A stretch of DNA of 64,000 nucleotides from Duganella sp. CF458 (GCF_900113115.1 NZ_FOOF01000004.1:248001-312000), one strand, 5' to 3'; shown: positions 51,733 through 61,336, counted from the first letter of the stretch. Numbers and translations: made by a program. The notes: generated from the letters alone by a model not told the origin.

Positions 51733-52445
51733 TCGTCGACGACGAACGCCCGGCACGCGACAAGCTGCGCCGCATGCTGGCACAGGAACCGGACGTGACC
51801 GCTATCGAGGAGGCGCGCGATGGCGTGGAGGCGCTGGAGCAAGCCGCCAGCTTCGCGCCCGACGTCATCTTCCTCGACGTGCAAATGCCCGAGGTCAGCG
51901 GCCTCGAGGTGGCCGCCTCCCTGCCCCATCCAGCGCCGCTGGTGGTTTTCGCCACGGCCTTCGACGAATTCGCCGTGCCGGCCTTCGACGCCAACGCCAT
52001 CGACTATTTGCTGAAACCCTTTGACGCGGCACGCCTGCAGCGCGCCATGCAGCGCCTGCGTGAGCGCCTGGCGAGCCGCGCAGCGCACGCGCCGCGCACC
52101 CCAGGCGCCATCGGCCTGCCACTGCAGCAACTGCTGGTCAGCGAGCGCGGCGGCACCCGCGTGGTGCCGGTCGCCGCCATCCAATGGCTGGAGACAGCCG
52201 ACAATTACGTGGCGCTGCACACCGCGCAAGGCGCCCCTCTGCTGCGCCAGACCCTGACCGATCTGCTGGACAGCCTGGGCAATCAATTCATGCGCTGCCA
52301 CCGTCGTGCGGCCGTTCGGCTCGCACTGGTCGAGAGGATTGACCAGGACGGCCAACTGGTCCTCCGCAACGGCACCCTGGTACCGCTCGGGCGCAACTTC
52401 AAGCCAGCGATACTGCAAGCGCTCACGCATCGGCAATCCCGATAG
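51720..52445 (+). CDS. LytTR-type response regulator
   Basis: A 241-residue regulator. The receiver domain has MRILIVDDERPARDKLRRML, acceptor Asp in VIFLDVQMPEVSG and Lys in LLKPFDAARL. The C-terminal LytTR DNA-binding domain covers residues 140-240 (VVPVAAIQWLETADNYVALH, then NQFMRCHRRAAVRL). It resembles AlgR/LytR. It is the cognate partner of the overlapping kinase gene. Confidence 0.93.
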   Translation: MRILIVDDERPARDKLRRMLAQEPDVTAIEEARDGVEALEQAASFAPDVIFLDVQMPEVSGLEVAASLPHPAPLVVFATAFDEFAVPAFDANAIDYLLKPFDAARLQRAMQRLRERLASRAAHAPRTPGAIGLPLQQLLVSERGGTRVVPVAAIQWLETADNYVALHTAQGAPLLRQTLTDLLDSLGNQFMRCHRRAAVRLALVERIDQDGQLVLRNGTLVPLGRNFKPAILQALTHRQSR

Positions 52446-52525
52446 CCGCAATCGCCCCCGCATGAAAATCGTGTGAACTTTTGGTAGGCCTGCCTGTCCA
52501 TAGCGGACTAACCAGGGAGACCATC

Positions 52526-53548
52526 ATGCCAAAACAAAAACTGCTTGCAACCTTGCTGCACATCTCGGACCTGCACATCGGGAGCCTTGATCCAACAACA
52601 GGCGATGCCGCCATCAGCCAGGCGGTCCAATTCGGGCTGGATAACTTTCCCATCTTCGATGGACTCCTCGGGCATCACGCCAGCGGCCTGCGGGCCCTTG
52701 CCGAGTTCGTCGAGAATTTGCGTGCCAGCGACGAAAAATTCCAGATCCTTGTCACCGGCGACCTGAGTCGCAACGGCGATGCACATGAACTCGCACTGGC
52801 GCGCCGCTACTTCGACAGCGAAATCGACATCCTCCCGCCCAATGGCGATTACGTGGGCCTGCATGCCGCGGGAAAAGTCATCGCCATTCCCGGGAATCAC
52901 GATCACTGGGCCGGAATACCGGTGCCGATCGGCGCGACGCCTTCCAACTTCTACCACAATTTCATGCGCCCGCTGCCCGCCACGCGCAGCCTGCCGCTAG
53001 GGAACGGGGGCTATGAACTGACCTTGATTGAGCTTGATTCGGATGCCGACGTGCGCCCCAATTCGATCCAGCGCACCTATGCACGAGGCAGCTTCCGCTC
53101 GCAATTGCAGCTGCTTGACGCCATGCTTGAACCGCGCAAGGCACGTGAAGTCCGCGTGCTGGTCATCCACCATGCGCGCACCTGGACGGGATTCAGCCTG
53201 GCCATCGCCCACGCCACCAAGCAGGCCCTGGATCACTTCCTGCAGCAACATGAAATTGCCGTGATCTTATGCGGCCACACGCACAAGGCCGCAGTGCGGC
53301 GCCATTATGCCGGTGCCAGGGAGTGCTGGGAATGCGGGGCAGGCTCAACGACACAATTCGATGCCGTCCCCCGTAAATGGCGCGTCAGGCTGCGCAAACC
53401 GGACAGCGTCAACCTCGGGCCGAATGCACTGATGCTCCATCGCATCTTCGACACGGATGGCCGGCTCGATTGGGTGACGACCACCTACCATCGTTCAGCA
53501 ATGGGCTTCGCTCGCATGCATCCCCCGCGCGAGTTCGCGTTGCAATAG
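52526..53548 (+). CDS. Metallophosphoesterase (calcineurin-like)
   Basis: A 340-residue phosphoesterase with all metal-binding motifs: LLHISDLHIGS (D-x-H), VTGDLSRNGD (GD), IPGNHDHW (GNHD), VIHHART and LCGHTHKA (GHxH). It has no signal peptide, so it should act in the cytoplasm on a phosphodiester or phosphomonoester. A GGGAGA site precedes ATG 52526. The last 54 bp overlap the 3' end of the convergent sigma-like gene. The substrate is unknown. Confidence 0.85.
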   Translation: MPKQKLLATLLHISDLHIGSLDPTTGDAAISQAVQFGLDNFPIFDGLLGHHASGLRALAEFVENLRASDEKFQILVTGDLSRNGDAHELALARRYFDSEIDILPPNGDYVGLHAAGKVIAIPGNHDHWAGIPVPIGATPSNFYHNFMRPLPATRSLPLGNGGYELTLIELDSDADVRPNSIQRTYARGSFRSQLQLLDAMLEPRKAREVRVLVIHHARTWTGFSLAIAHATKQALDHFLQQHEIAVILCGHTHKAAVRRHYAGARECWECGAGSTTQFDAVPRKWRVRLRKPDSVNLGPNALMLHRIFDTDGRLDWVTTTYHRSAMGFARMHPPREFALQ

Positions 53549-55111
53549 CGCCGAACCGTGTGCCAGGTCGCGTTGGTTGGCGCACCAACGTTGGACCAGC
53601 ATGTCTTTCCTGAGAAACCCGTCCGGCTGCGCCGTTTCCGGCATGCTGGAAAACGTGTTCGCGCCCAGGTAGCAATATCCGCCAACCAGCAGGGGCGATG
53701 CCTGCAACATGCAAAAAAGGCTGCGGGCAAGCGCCGGCGCCAGTTCCAATTCCAGGTCGAGCGTCCCTGCAACGTTTTCGTTCAGTAGCGCCTGGCTGAT
53801 CGCGACACTTTTGCCCTTTTGTTTGACGACGATATCGGTGTCAGCGCTCTTGCGGACGGCCGCCCCGTCTCCGGCGCGGCGCAGGGCGCGATGGAACAGC
53901 AATTCCATTGCACGCAAGGCCTCGAATAGCATCCCGGGCGTCAGGCCATAGTTCAACAGCCGTTCGCTGGCAGGATCGCCACTCCTGCAGGACGCGTGAT
54001 ACTCGCGTAGATGGGCTTGCAGATCAGGCGGCAGCTTGCCGGCGCCCATGAGCGCCAACTCCCACTGGGCCGGGCCGGAGGGTGGCCGCATGTCGTCCAG
54101 TTTCTCGAGCAAGGCGGCCCAGGCATCGGCTATCACTTGTTGTTCGGCATAGAGCATACTGGCCACTGAAGGCTGGAGCTCGTCGCTTTCAGCATTTTCC
54201 AGTTCGCCGTGACTCAGTGCGGCGTACACGCTTGCAAGCCACTCCGGGCGTTCGGCCAGGGCGGCGCATTCTCCAGCATCGAGCAACAAGTCTTCCTGCT
54301 CCAGTGCCAAGCGGATCTGCTGCGCGTGCGTGCGCAGGCACTCCAGTGCGTCGCTGTCATCAAACGCGCTGAGCGCTTTCTTGAGTATATCGATTTCAGG
54401 CATGATCTTTCTCCCCTGGCGGCCAGGCTGCGCGGCACCGCGCACCGAATTGAGCAGTGCTTGCGCAAAGCGTGCCTTGGCCTGGTTCACCTGTTCGGTT
54501 GACATGCCGAGTTCGGCGGCCACGGTGCGTGGCGTCTGGTCCATGACCCAAACCCGGTAAGCGATGTCGGCATCGGTCGATTGCGGCCGTGCCTCGATCA
54601 ATTGCAACGCGACCCGGCTGACGGTTGCCGCCAGCTGGTCGCGCAAGCGATAGCGCGTGAGATGGTGTTTCTCCGCGAGCTCGCGCTCGCCGGGCGCATA
54701 CTCCGACAGGAAATCGGCCAGCAGTGCCTGCTCGGCTTCGGGCAATTGCCCGATGGCGGCCTTGAGCTGGGCGATCTGCTGTTTCATTTCCGCAGCCTCC
54801 AGCGGCAAGGGGTCGGCGGCGGCCAGGTCCAGGCATTCTTCGATGTCGACGGCACGCGAACGCAGCCGGTGCAGCTTGATCTGCCGGCGGCGGCCAAAGC
54901 GGTAGAAGGCGGTGGCGAGATAGGGGGCGAAATCGCCCTTGGCCGCGTCAAAGCGGCTGTTAAGCGCCTCCCATTCCAGGAAGAAGTCATGGATCAGGTC
55001 GCGGGCATCGTGGGGCTGGATGTGATAGCCATCACGTACCAGCTTGCTCAGCACGCGCCACAGCAGCGGCTCGTACTCGATGAAATCCTTGGGGGACGCC
55101 AGCGCACTCAT
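53495..55111 (-). CDS. Sigma-70-region-like protein with a large uncharacterised C-terminal domain
   Basis: A 538-residue soluble protein. Residues 20-85 resemble ECF sigma region 2 (DARDLIHDFFLEWEALNSRF, then YLATAFYRFGRRRQ). Residues 110-225 contain helical segments including an HTH-like TPRTVAAELGMSTEQVNQAKARFAQ, comparable with region 4. Residues 237-538 match nothing I recognise; they are acidic and helical and lack membrane segments. GGAGA before ATG 55111 fixes the start. A second in-frame ATG at 54403 (residue 237) has a stronger AGGGGAG eight bases ahead, so the C-terminal half may also be made alone. It converges on the metallophosphoesterase. Confidence 0.7.
   Translation of the reverse strand: MSALASPKDFIEYEPLLWRVLSKLVRDGYHIQPHDARDLIHDFFLEWEALNSRFDAAKGDFAPYLATAFYRFGRRRQIKLHRLRSRAVDIEECLDLAAADPLPLEAAEMKQQIAQLKAAIGQLPEAEQALLADFLSEYAPGERELAEKHHLTRYRLRDQLAATVSRVALQLIEARPQSTDADIAYRVWVMDQTPRTVAAELGMSTEQVNQAKARFAQALLNSVRGAAQPGRQGRKIMPEIDILKKALSAFDDSDALECLRTHAQQIRLALEQEDLLLDAGECAALAERPEWLASVYAALSHGELENAESDELQPSVASMLYAEQQVIADAWAALLEKLDDMRPPSGPAQWELALMGAGKLPPDLQAHLREYHASCRSGDPASERLLNYGLTPGMLFEALRAMELLFHRALRRAGDGAAVRKSADTDIVVKQKGKSVAISQALLNENVAGTLDLELELAPALARSLFCMLQASPLLVGGYCYLGANTFSSMPETAQPDGFLRKDMLVQRWCANQRDLAHGSALLQRELARGMHASEAHC
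54403..54420 (-). promoter_or_regulatory. Internal ribosome-binding site and in-frame ATG
   Basis: The minus strand carries AGGGGAG followed by AAAGATC and ATG at 54403, in frame with the 538-residue protein. This is one of the better Shine-Dalgarno sites in the window and lies exactly at the boundary between the sigma-like N-terminal half and the unknown C-terminal half. It could yield a separate 302-residue product. Confidence 0.5.
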
Positions 55112-55262
55112 CAATATCTCCAATCGGGGCACTCAATACAGTCATATTGCACGGCGCTGGCCGCCTGGTTGAAATCTGCGTCAATCAATACGTTCGCCCC
55201 CGTCAAACGCTGTTCGCCACCTATTGCTGGCTTGGCAAGACCGGTTTCCCTAAGCTGGGTTC

Positions 55263-56459
55263 ATGTCCAACCCTGCTTGCCAAACCATCATGCAAAACCA
55301 ACGCCTGTATTTCCTCGACTGGCTGCGCATCGGCGCTTTCTTCCTGCTCGTGCTGTACCACACCGGCATGTACTACGTGACCTGGGACTGGCACGTCAAG
55401 GCGCCGCACCCCAGCGACGCCATCGAACCGCTGATGCTGCTGTCCTCACCCTGGCGCATGTGCCTGCTATTCCTGATCGGCGGCGCAGCTGCCGCCTTCC
55501 TGCTCGACAAGCTGGGCGGCAAGGGCCTGGCCAGGGAGCGCAGCAAGCGCCTGCTGCTTCCCCTGGTCTTCGGCATGTTCTTCATCGTGCCGCCCCAATC
55601 CTACTTCGAAGTGGTGTCGGACGTCGCCTACCGGGGCAGCTATGTCGACTTCATGCAGCTCTACGTGCGCGCCTACCACGGCTTCTGCGACCACAATGGC
55701 TGCCTCGACCTGCCGACCTGGAACCACCTGTGGTTCCTGCCCTACCTGTGGATTTACACCCTGCTGCTGGCCGCCATCGGCAGCCGCCGCATGCAGGCCA
55801 TGGGTGGCTGGCTGCTGCGCCAGCTGCATGGCTGGAAGCTGTTCGTCTTGCCGGTCGTTTTCCTGGCCGCCGGCCGCATCCTGCTGCTGCCGCACTGGCC
55901 GCACACGCATAACCTGACGGCCGACTGGCACAACCACGCCATGAGCCTGCCCTTTTTCCTGCTGGGCGCAGCCATGGCCCGGCGCGGCGCATTCTGGCAG
56001 CGGCTGGAGCACGTCCGCTTTGCCGCGCTGGGCTTCTTCCTTGCGAGCTGGGCCGTCCTGATCTTCCATTATGCGACGGGCGACACCTACCAGGGCTGGC
56101 GGCCGTTGGCCCGTACCGTGTACGCCCTGTGCCAATGGAGCGGCATCATTGCCATCTGCGGCTTCGGCCATCGCCATCTGAACTTCGACAGCGCCAAGCG
56201 CCGCTACCTGACGCAGGCCGTGTTCCCGGTTTATATCCTGCACCAGACCCTGATTGTCTGCCTGGCCATGGGCTTGCGCACGGCCAACCTGGCCCCGGTC
56301 ACCGAGGGCGCCCTGATCGTGGTGCTGACGCTTGCCATCAGCTTTGCGGTATTCGAGGTGGTGCGCCGCGTGCCGCTGCTGCAGCCGCTGTTCGGGGTGG
56401 GGAAAGCGGCGAGCGCCACGCCCGCCGCCAAGGATGGCTTAGTTCAGAACCTTGCGTGA
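55263..56459 (+). CDS. Acyltransferase family membrane protein
   Basis: A 398-residue membrane protein with about ten hydrophobic segments. It starts (after a short variable leader) with RLYFLDWLRIGAFFLLVLYH, where RLxxLDxLR and the later His are the usual acyltransferase-3 features. It is related to the OpgC/glucan-succinyl group that modifies extracytoplasmic sugars. ATG at 55263 or 55290 could be the start. The 3' end overlaps the convergent cyclase gene by 21 bp. Confidence 0.82.
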   Translation: MSNPACQTIMQNQRLYFLDWLRIGAFFLLVLYHTGMYYVTWDWHVKAPHPSDAIEPLMLLSSPWRMCLLFLIGGAAAAFLLDKLGGKGLARERSKRLLLPLVFGMFFIVPPQSYFEVVSDVAYRGSYVDFMQLYVRAYHGFCDHNGCLDLPTWNHLWFLPYLWIYTLLLAAIGSRRMQAMGGWLLRQLHGWKLFVLPVVFLAAGRILLLPHWPHTHNLTADWHNHAMSLPFFLLGAAMARRGAFWQRLEHVRFAALGFFLASWAVLIFHYATGDTYQGWRPLARTVYALCQWSGIIAICGFGHRHLNFDSAKRRYLTQAVFPVYILHQTLIVCLAMGLRTANLAPVTEGALIVVLTLAISFAVFEVVRRVPLLQPLFGVGKAASATPAAKDGLVQNLA

Positions 56460-57368
56460 ACGTTTGGCGCGGTACATCTCGGCGTCGGCAATGGCGAGGG
56501 CTTCCTCCAGGTCGATGCCGGGCTTGCGCATCGCCATGCCGATCGAGGCCCGCACATCGTAGCCTGCCAGCGTTTCCTGCACCCGCAACAGCATGGCCTG
56601 GGCGTCGAAATAGTCGCACTCGACCATCAGCATCGCGAACTCGTCACCCCCCATGCGTGCCACCACGTCAGAACCGCGCGTGACTTCCTTCAGTGCCTTG
56701 CTGCAACGGATCAACAGCGCATCGCCGGAGGCATAGCCCTGGGTATCGTTATAGAACCTCAGGTCGTCGAGGTCGATCGACACCACGCAGGCCGGATGTC
56801 CATAGCGGCGGCAGCGCTCATCCTCGCGCACCATCAGCATGTCCCAGCCGCGCCGGTTGTACAGCCCGGTCAGCTCATCGCGCGTGATGTCCACGTCCAT
56901 CCGCTCGGCCTTGCGCACCGCTTCGGTGCCGGCCAGCTCGGCTTCCAGCAAGCCGCCCAGCAGCTCGCCCATCAGCACCAGCATGTCCTTGTCGTCGCGG
57001 ATGCGTTCCGGCTGCGGCTCGGGATCGATGGCGCACAAGGTGCCGAACAGGGTGCCGTCGGCACGCCGCAGCGGCACGCCCACATAGGCGCCAACCGTGA
57101 TTTTGTCGGTAATCGGGGCCTGGGCGTAGGCTGGCTCGCTCGCCACGTCGGGCGCGATGTGCGGGCCCTGCCCTTCCACCATGCGCGAACACAAAGTTTC
57201 CGCCCAACTATAAACCTGTCCTGCCTTCACGTCGTAGCCGTGGTCGTCGGCGAACAGCACAATCCAGTCTTTCCCGTCAGTACGAGTGACCATCCACAAT
57301 TTGAAGCCCAGGCGCTGCCGAAGGAATTGCATGGTGGCCTTGGAAGCGGCCGCAAAATCGTTCATCAT
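56439..57368 (-). CDS. Diguanylate cyclase with GAF domain
   Basis: A 309-residue cytosolic protein. A GAF domain covers residues 5-145 (DKITVGAYVGVPLRRADGT, FGTLCAIDPEPQ). A GGDEF domain follows (DELTGLYNRRGWD, RMGGDEFAMLMVE) with an intact GGDEF active site, so it should make c-di-GMP. GAGG at about 5-6 bp selects the ATG at 57368; an ATG four codons earlier lacks such a site. There is no I-site RxxD at the usual position that I can identify with confidence. Confidence 0.85.
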   Translation of the reverse strand: MMNDFAAASKATMQFLRQRLGFKLWMVTRTDGKDWIVLFADDHGYDVKAGQVYSWAETLCSRMVEGQGPHIAPDVASEPAYAQAPITDKITVGAYVGVPLRRADGTLFGTLCAIDPEPQPERIRDDKDMLVLMGELLGGLLEAELAGTEAVRKAERMDVDITRDELTGLYNRRGWDMLMVREDERCRRYGHPACVVSIDLDDLRFYNDTQGYASGDALLIRCSKALKEVTRGSDVVARMGGDEFAMLMVECDYFDAQAMLLRVQETLAGYDVRASIGMAMRKPGIDLEEALAIADAEMYRAKRSRKVLN

Positions 57369-57469
57369 TGCTTGCCTCATCAATAGCTGGTTCCGGCTCG
57401 GAATCGAAGTGTCATTATGCACCGGCCGGAGTAGACTTGACAGCGCTAATTTACCTGGAGACCGACACG

Positions 57470-58360
57470 ATGACACGCCTGACCGCCAAGGACTTTGAAC
57501 CGGAAGTACTCGAGCTGTTCGACCAATACGTGCACGGCCAGTTGAGCCGCCGCGATTTCATCGCCTCCGCCACGCGTCATGCGGTCGCCGGCGCCACCGG
57601 CGCCAGCCTGCTGGCGACCCTGGCACCCAGTTTTGCCGCGCCGCTGGTGGCGGCCGACGACCAGCGCCTCAAGGCCGGCTACGTGGAGTATCCGTCGCCG
57701 CAGGGTTATGGCAAGCTGCGCGGCTACCTGGTGCAGCCGGCCGCGGCCAAGGGCAAGCTGCCTGCGGTGCTGGTGGTGCATGAGAACCGCGGCCTGAATC
57801 CGCATATCGAGGACATCACGCGCCGCCTGGCGCTCGATGGCTTCCTGGCCTTTGCGCCGGATGCATTGTTCCCGCTGGGCGGCTACCCCGGCGACGAAGA
57901 CAAGGCGCGCGAACTGTTCTCCAAGCTGGACCAGGCCAAGACCCGTGCCGATTTCCTGGCCGCCGTGCACATCCTCAAGTCGCACGCCGGCGCCAATGGC
58001 AAGGTTGGCGTGGTCGGCTTCTGCTACGGCGGCGGCATGGCCAACTACCTTGCCACCATGGTGCCGGAGCTGGCTGCGGCCGTGCCATTCTATGGCGCCC
58101 AGCCGCCTGCCGCCGACGTGCCGAAGATCAAGGCGCCGTTGCTGGTCCACGACGCAGGCAACGATGCGCGCATCCTGGCCGGCTGGCCGGCCTACGAGGC
58201 CGCGCTGAAGGCCGCCGGGGCGCATTTCAGCCACTTCGTCTACCCTGGCGTCGAGCACGGCTTCAACAATGACACCACGCCGCGCTACGACGAAGCCGCC
58301 GCCAGGCTGGCCTGGCAGCGCACGCTGGACTTCCTGCGCCAGCACGTCGCTACTTCGTAA
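57470..58360 (+). CDS. Dienelactone hydrolase family protein with Tat-like leader
   Basis: A 296-residue alpha/beta hydrolase. Residues 27-60 include LSRRDFIASATRHAVAG, a twin-arginine-type leader with an RRDFI core placed unusually far from the start. The hydrolase domain has VLVVHENRGLNPHI near residue 103, the Cys nucleophile in VVGFCYGGGMANYLA, and the His in YPGVEHGFNND. It should hydrolyse a lactone or ester in the periplasm. It abuts the convergent penicillin-acylase gene with no gap. Confidence 0.87.
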   Translation: MTRLTAKDFEPEVLELFDQYVHGQLSRRDFIASATRHAVAGATGASLLATLAPSFAAPLVAADDQRLKAGYVEYPSPQGYGKLRGYLVQPAAAKGKLPAVLVVHENRGLNPHIEDITRRLALDGFLAFAPDALFPLGGYPGDEDKARELFSKLDQAKTRADFLAAVHILKSHAGANGKVGVVGFCYGGGMANYLATMVPELAAAVPFYGAQPPAADVPKIKAPLLVHDAGNDARILAGWPAYEAALKAAGAHFSHFVYPGVEHGFNNDTTPRYDEAAARLAWQRTLDFLRQHVATS

Positions 58361-60748
58361 CTACTTCGTAAACGTCAGCGTGTGGGCCGCCGGGCCGGGC
58401 AGCAGCGGCGCGGCCTTGCCGGCCACCCAGTCGGCATGGCCCGCCAGGAAGAACGGCGACAAGGGGTGGCCGCTCTGGCCACCGGGCATATTGAACAGGC
58501 CCTGCTCCTCGCGCCCGGGCGAGACCGTCATGCGCTCGGACTGGCCGAAGGCCGGACCGGCCACGCGCGGCATATTGCTGTCGCCCGGAAGCTGGTCGGG
58601 CGGCACGCTCAACCACTTCTTCAACATCGGCACCGCGCCCGCAATCGGGTGCGCAATCGAGGCCGTGTTGCGCGCGCCCCAGGTGGCCGATGCCAGCGGC
58701 TGGCCGCCTGCCGTCAGGTGCGCGATGGTGCGGTCCAGTGCCGCCAACTGCAAGGCCTGCCAGTCCGCATAACCCTGCGGCAGCCAGCCGCCCGGCTGTT
58801 CATCGAGCAGGCGCCCCAGCACCACCGGCCAACGGCTGGAGGCGGCACGCATATTGGCATCCTTGTTCAATTTGGCCAGTTCGATATTGGCGCCGCCATA
58901 CAGCAGTTCATACAAGGACCACATGAAGGAACGGCTGGCGCGATACGCCACCGAATCCACGCTGGCATGGCCATTCCAGTTGTCCTTCAACAGGCGCGCC
59001 AGTTCCGCGCGTTGGGGGCGGCCTTTCACCGCTTCCGCATCGAGCACGGCCAGGGCCCGGTCACGCCATTGGGAGATGAACAGCGCCCGGTCATCCAGCA
59101 TCACGCTGTAGACGCCCTTCTCGTCGGTCTTCTCGCCCAGGGCCGCCAGGGCGTCGCGCGCCTGCCTGGCGCGCGCGCCCATGTCGAAGCCGCCGTCGCC
59201 CAGCTTGACCGAATCGGCGCCCAGCAACTGGCGGCTGTTGGCGGTGACCAGCTGGCCCTCGGCCGGATTGCGCAGCGAAGGATAGGCGGCGGCCGGCAGC
59301 AAGCCTTGCCAGCCGCGCGTGCTGCCATTGGCCGACAACGGATAACTGGCATCGACCGGCGTTGCGGGACGTTGCGGCAGCGGGCCGACGATGGTCCAGC
59401 CGATGTTGCCGTCGCTGTCGCCAGCCACCAGGTTCTGTGCCGGCATGCCGACCTTCGGCGCCAGCGCCAGCGCTTCGGCCACGCTATCGACCTCCTCCAT
59501 ATGGCGGATTGCCAGGTTCACGGCTTTCATCTCGTGCGCCACCCAGTGCACCGCATAGTCGCGGCCGCCCGACTGCATGATCGGACCCAGCGACGTCTCG
59601 CGCACTTTCAGCGTGACGGCCGGCTGGCCTTTGACGCGGATGCTTTCGGCATGCTCGAGCGGCGTTTCCCAACCGCCGGGCAACTTGACCTGGCCGGGGC
59701 GATCCTTGGCCGAACCCGCTTCCACCAGGTCGACGTAGTCGCCATAGCTGTTGGTAAAGCCCCACGCCACGTTGCCGTTGCTGCCTGCCACCACGGCCGG
59801 CACGCCGGGGATGCTGACGCCGACCACGCGGCGCGTGCTGCCATGCTGGGCCGGCACCTGCAGCAACAGGCGATACCAGGTGTTCGCCAGCTTGATCCCC
59901 AGGTGCATGTCGTCGGACACGATGGCGCCGCCGCTGTTGCTGCGCTTGCCCGACACCGCCCAGTTATTGCTGCCAACCCCGTCGACGAAGGCGGCGGCGG
60001 CCAGGGTGGCCGGCTCCTTGGCCACGCCCTTGCCCCACCAATCGGGCGCGCGGGCCGGGATCGGCGCATCCGGCGCCGGCGCACTGGCGGCATCCAGCGG
60101 CGCATCCCACTGGGTGCTGGACGGCAGCAGGAAGGCCAATTGCTCGGCGCTCGCATGTTCCTTCAGCCAGCCGCGGGCCAGTTCGCGGCCAATGCCTGTC
60201 ACTTGCAGGTCGATATACATCGCCCAGGCCACCAGGAACGAATCTTCCAGCGCCCACGCGCGCGGAGCGACGCCGACCAGGCCATATTCGAACGGCCGGT
60301 TGCCAAGCGCGTTCAGGCCGTCGTTGACGCCTGCGGTATAGCGCTCCAGCAGTTGGCGGTCGGCCACCGGCATGGCATCGATGGCTTGCGTGGCACGGGC
60401 GCGGAAGCGGTGCAGCCGGTTGATGCGGTCCGTCTCCAGCGCCTTCTCGCCAAACAATTCGGACAGTTCGCCGGCCGGCATGCGGCGCAGCAGGTCCATC
60501 TGGAAGAAGCGGTCCTGGGCATGCACGAAGCCCGTCGCATACGCCACGTCATTACGGTCGCCGCCGGAAATGGAAGGAACGCCCCGGTCGTCGCGGCTCA
60601 CCGTCACGTTGCCGGACAGGCCGGCAACAGTACGCCTGCCATCGATCTGGGCCAGGCTGCCGCGCAGGAAGAACCACAGGCCCAGCACCGTCACCAGCAG
60701 CAGCGCCAGGACGGCCAGGACCAGACGTTTCAGCCATAACTTCGCCAT
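58361..60748 (-). CDS. Penicillin acylase family protein
   Basis: A 795-residue Ntn hydrolase of the penicillin G acylase/AHL acylase superfamily. It has a membrane-anchor or signal segment (residues 8-28). The alpha-chain pattern is DVAYATGFVHAQDRFFQMDL near residue 67. The autocleavage site is DGVGSNNWAVSGKRS, with Ser260 as the new N-terminal nucleophile. AWGFTNSYGD near residue 335 contains the oxyanion Asn region. It may hydrolyse beta-lactams, phenylacetyl amides or acyl-homoserine lactones; the sequence does not decide which. Confidence 0.9.
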   Translation of the reverse strand: MAKLWLKRLVLAVLALLLVTVLGLWFFLRGSLAQIDGRRTVAGLSGNVTVSRDDRGVPSISGGDRNDVAYATGFVHAQDRFFQMDLLRRMPAGELSELFGEKALETDRINRLHRFRARATQAIDAMPVADRQLLERYTAGVNDGLNALGNRPFEYGLVGVAPRAWALEDSFLVAWAMYIDLQVTGIGRELARGWLKEHASAEQLAFLLPSSTQWDAPLDAASAPAPDAPIPARAPDWWGKGVAKEPATLAAAAFVDGVGSNNWAVSGKRSNSGGAIVSDDMHLGIKLANTWYRLLLQVPAQHGSTRRVVGVSIPGVPAVVAGSNGNVAWGFTNSYGDYVDLVEAGSAKDRPGQVKLPGGWETPLEHAESIRVKGQPAVTLKVRETSLGPIMQSGGRDYAVHWVAHEMKAVNLAIRHMEEVDSVAEALALAPKVGMPAQNLVAGDSDGNIGWTIVGPLPQRPATPVDASYPLSANGSTRGWQGLLPAAAYPSLRNPAEGQLVTANSRQLLGADSVKLGDGGFDMGARARQARDALAALGEKTDEKGVYSVMLDDRALFISQWRDRALAVLDAEAVKGRPQRAELARLLKDNWNGHASVDSVAYRASRSFMWSLYELLYGGANIELAKLNKDANMRAASSRWPVVLGRLLDEQPGGWLPQGYADWQALQLAALDRTIAHLTAGGQPLASATWGARNTASIAHPIAGAVPMLKKWLSVPPDQLPGDSNMPRVAGPAFGQSERMTVSPGREEQGLFNMPGGQSGHPLSPFFLAGHADWVAGKAAPLLPGPAAHTLTFTK

Positions 60749-60841
60749 CGACTACCCCATGGTTATTCTGTTGCTTCAAATCTTGCCAGAAATCCAAAAG
60801 GAACGGCAGCGAAATTGTTTAACCGTGCTACAGTAGTTCAC

Positions 60842-61336
60842 ATGATCCCTGCGCCCACACCTTCGAACGAAGCCGAGCGGCTGGCGGCTCTGTATGCCCT
60901 GCTGCTGCTCGATACCCCACCCGAAGAACGCTTCGACAAGATCGTGGCATTCGCGGCCGAGGAATTCGAGGTTCCGATCGCCCTGATCTCCCTGCTCGAT
61001 ACCGACCGCCAGTGGTTCAAGGCCGCCATCGGCCTGGGGGCAACTTGCGAAACGGGCCGCGATATTTCGTTCTGCGGCCACGCCATCATGCGAGCCGAAA
61101 TCCTGGTGGTGGAAGACGCCCTGCTCGACCAGCGTTTCGCCGACAACCCGCTGGTCACCGGCGCGCCGCACATCCGCTTCTACGCCGGCGCACCGCTGAT
61201 CCTGTCCAACGGCTATGCCCTGGGCACCCTGTGCATCATCGATACGCGGCCGCGCCGGCTCGACCCGATCGAGCTGGCCATCCTCTCGACCTTGCGCAGC
61301 CTGGTGGTGCAGGAACTGGAGGCCAGCCATGCCTGA
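60842..61336 (+). CDS. GAF-domain protein
   Basis: A 164-residue soluble protein consisting almost entirely of one GAF domain: FDKIVAFAAEEFEVPIALI, then FKAAIGLGATCETGRDISFCGHAIM and IRFYAGAPLILSNGYALGTLCIIDT. This subgroup normally sits at the N-terminus of cyclases or kinases. Here it stands alone. It overlaps the next, receiver-like gene by 8 bp. Confidence 0.85.
   Translation: MIPAPTPSNEAERLAALYALLLLDTPPEERFDKIVAFAAEEFEVPIALISLLDTDRQWFKAAIGLGATCETGRDISFCGHAIMRAEILVVEDALLDQRFADNPLVTGAPHIRFYAGAPLILSNGYALGTLCIIDTRPRRLDPIELAILSTLRSLVVQELEASHA

Noticed and set aside
58382..60739. Plus-strand open frame of about 785 codons
   Set aside because: It is the exact shadow of the penicillin-acylase gene; its His/Arg/Gln-rich composition has no domain pattern.
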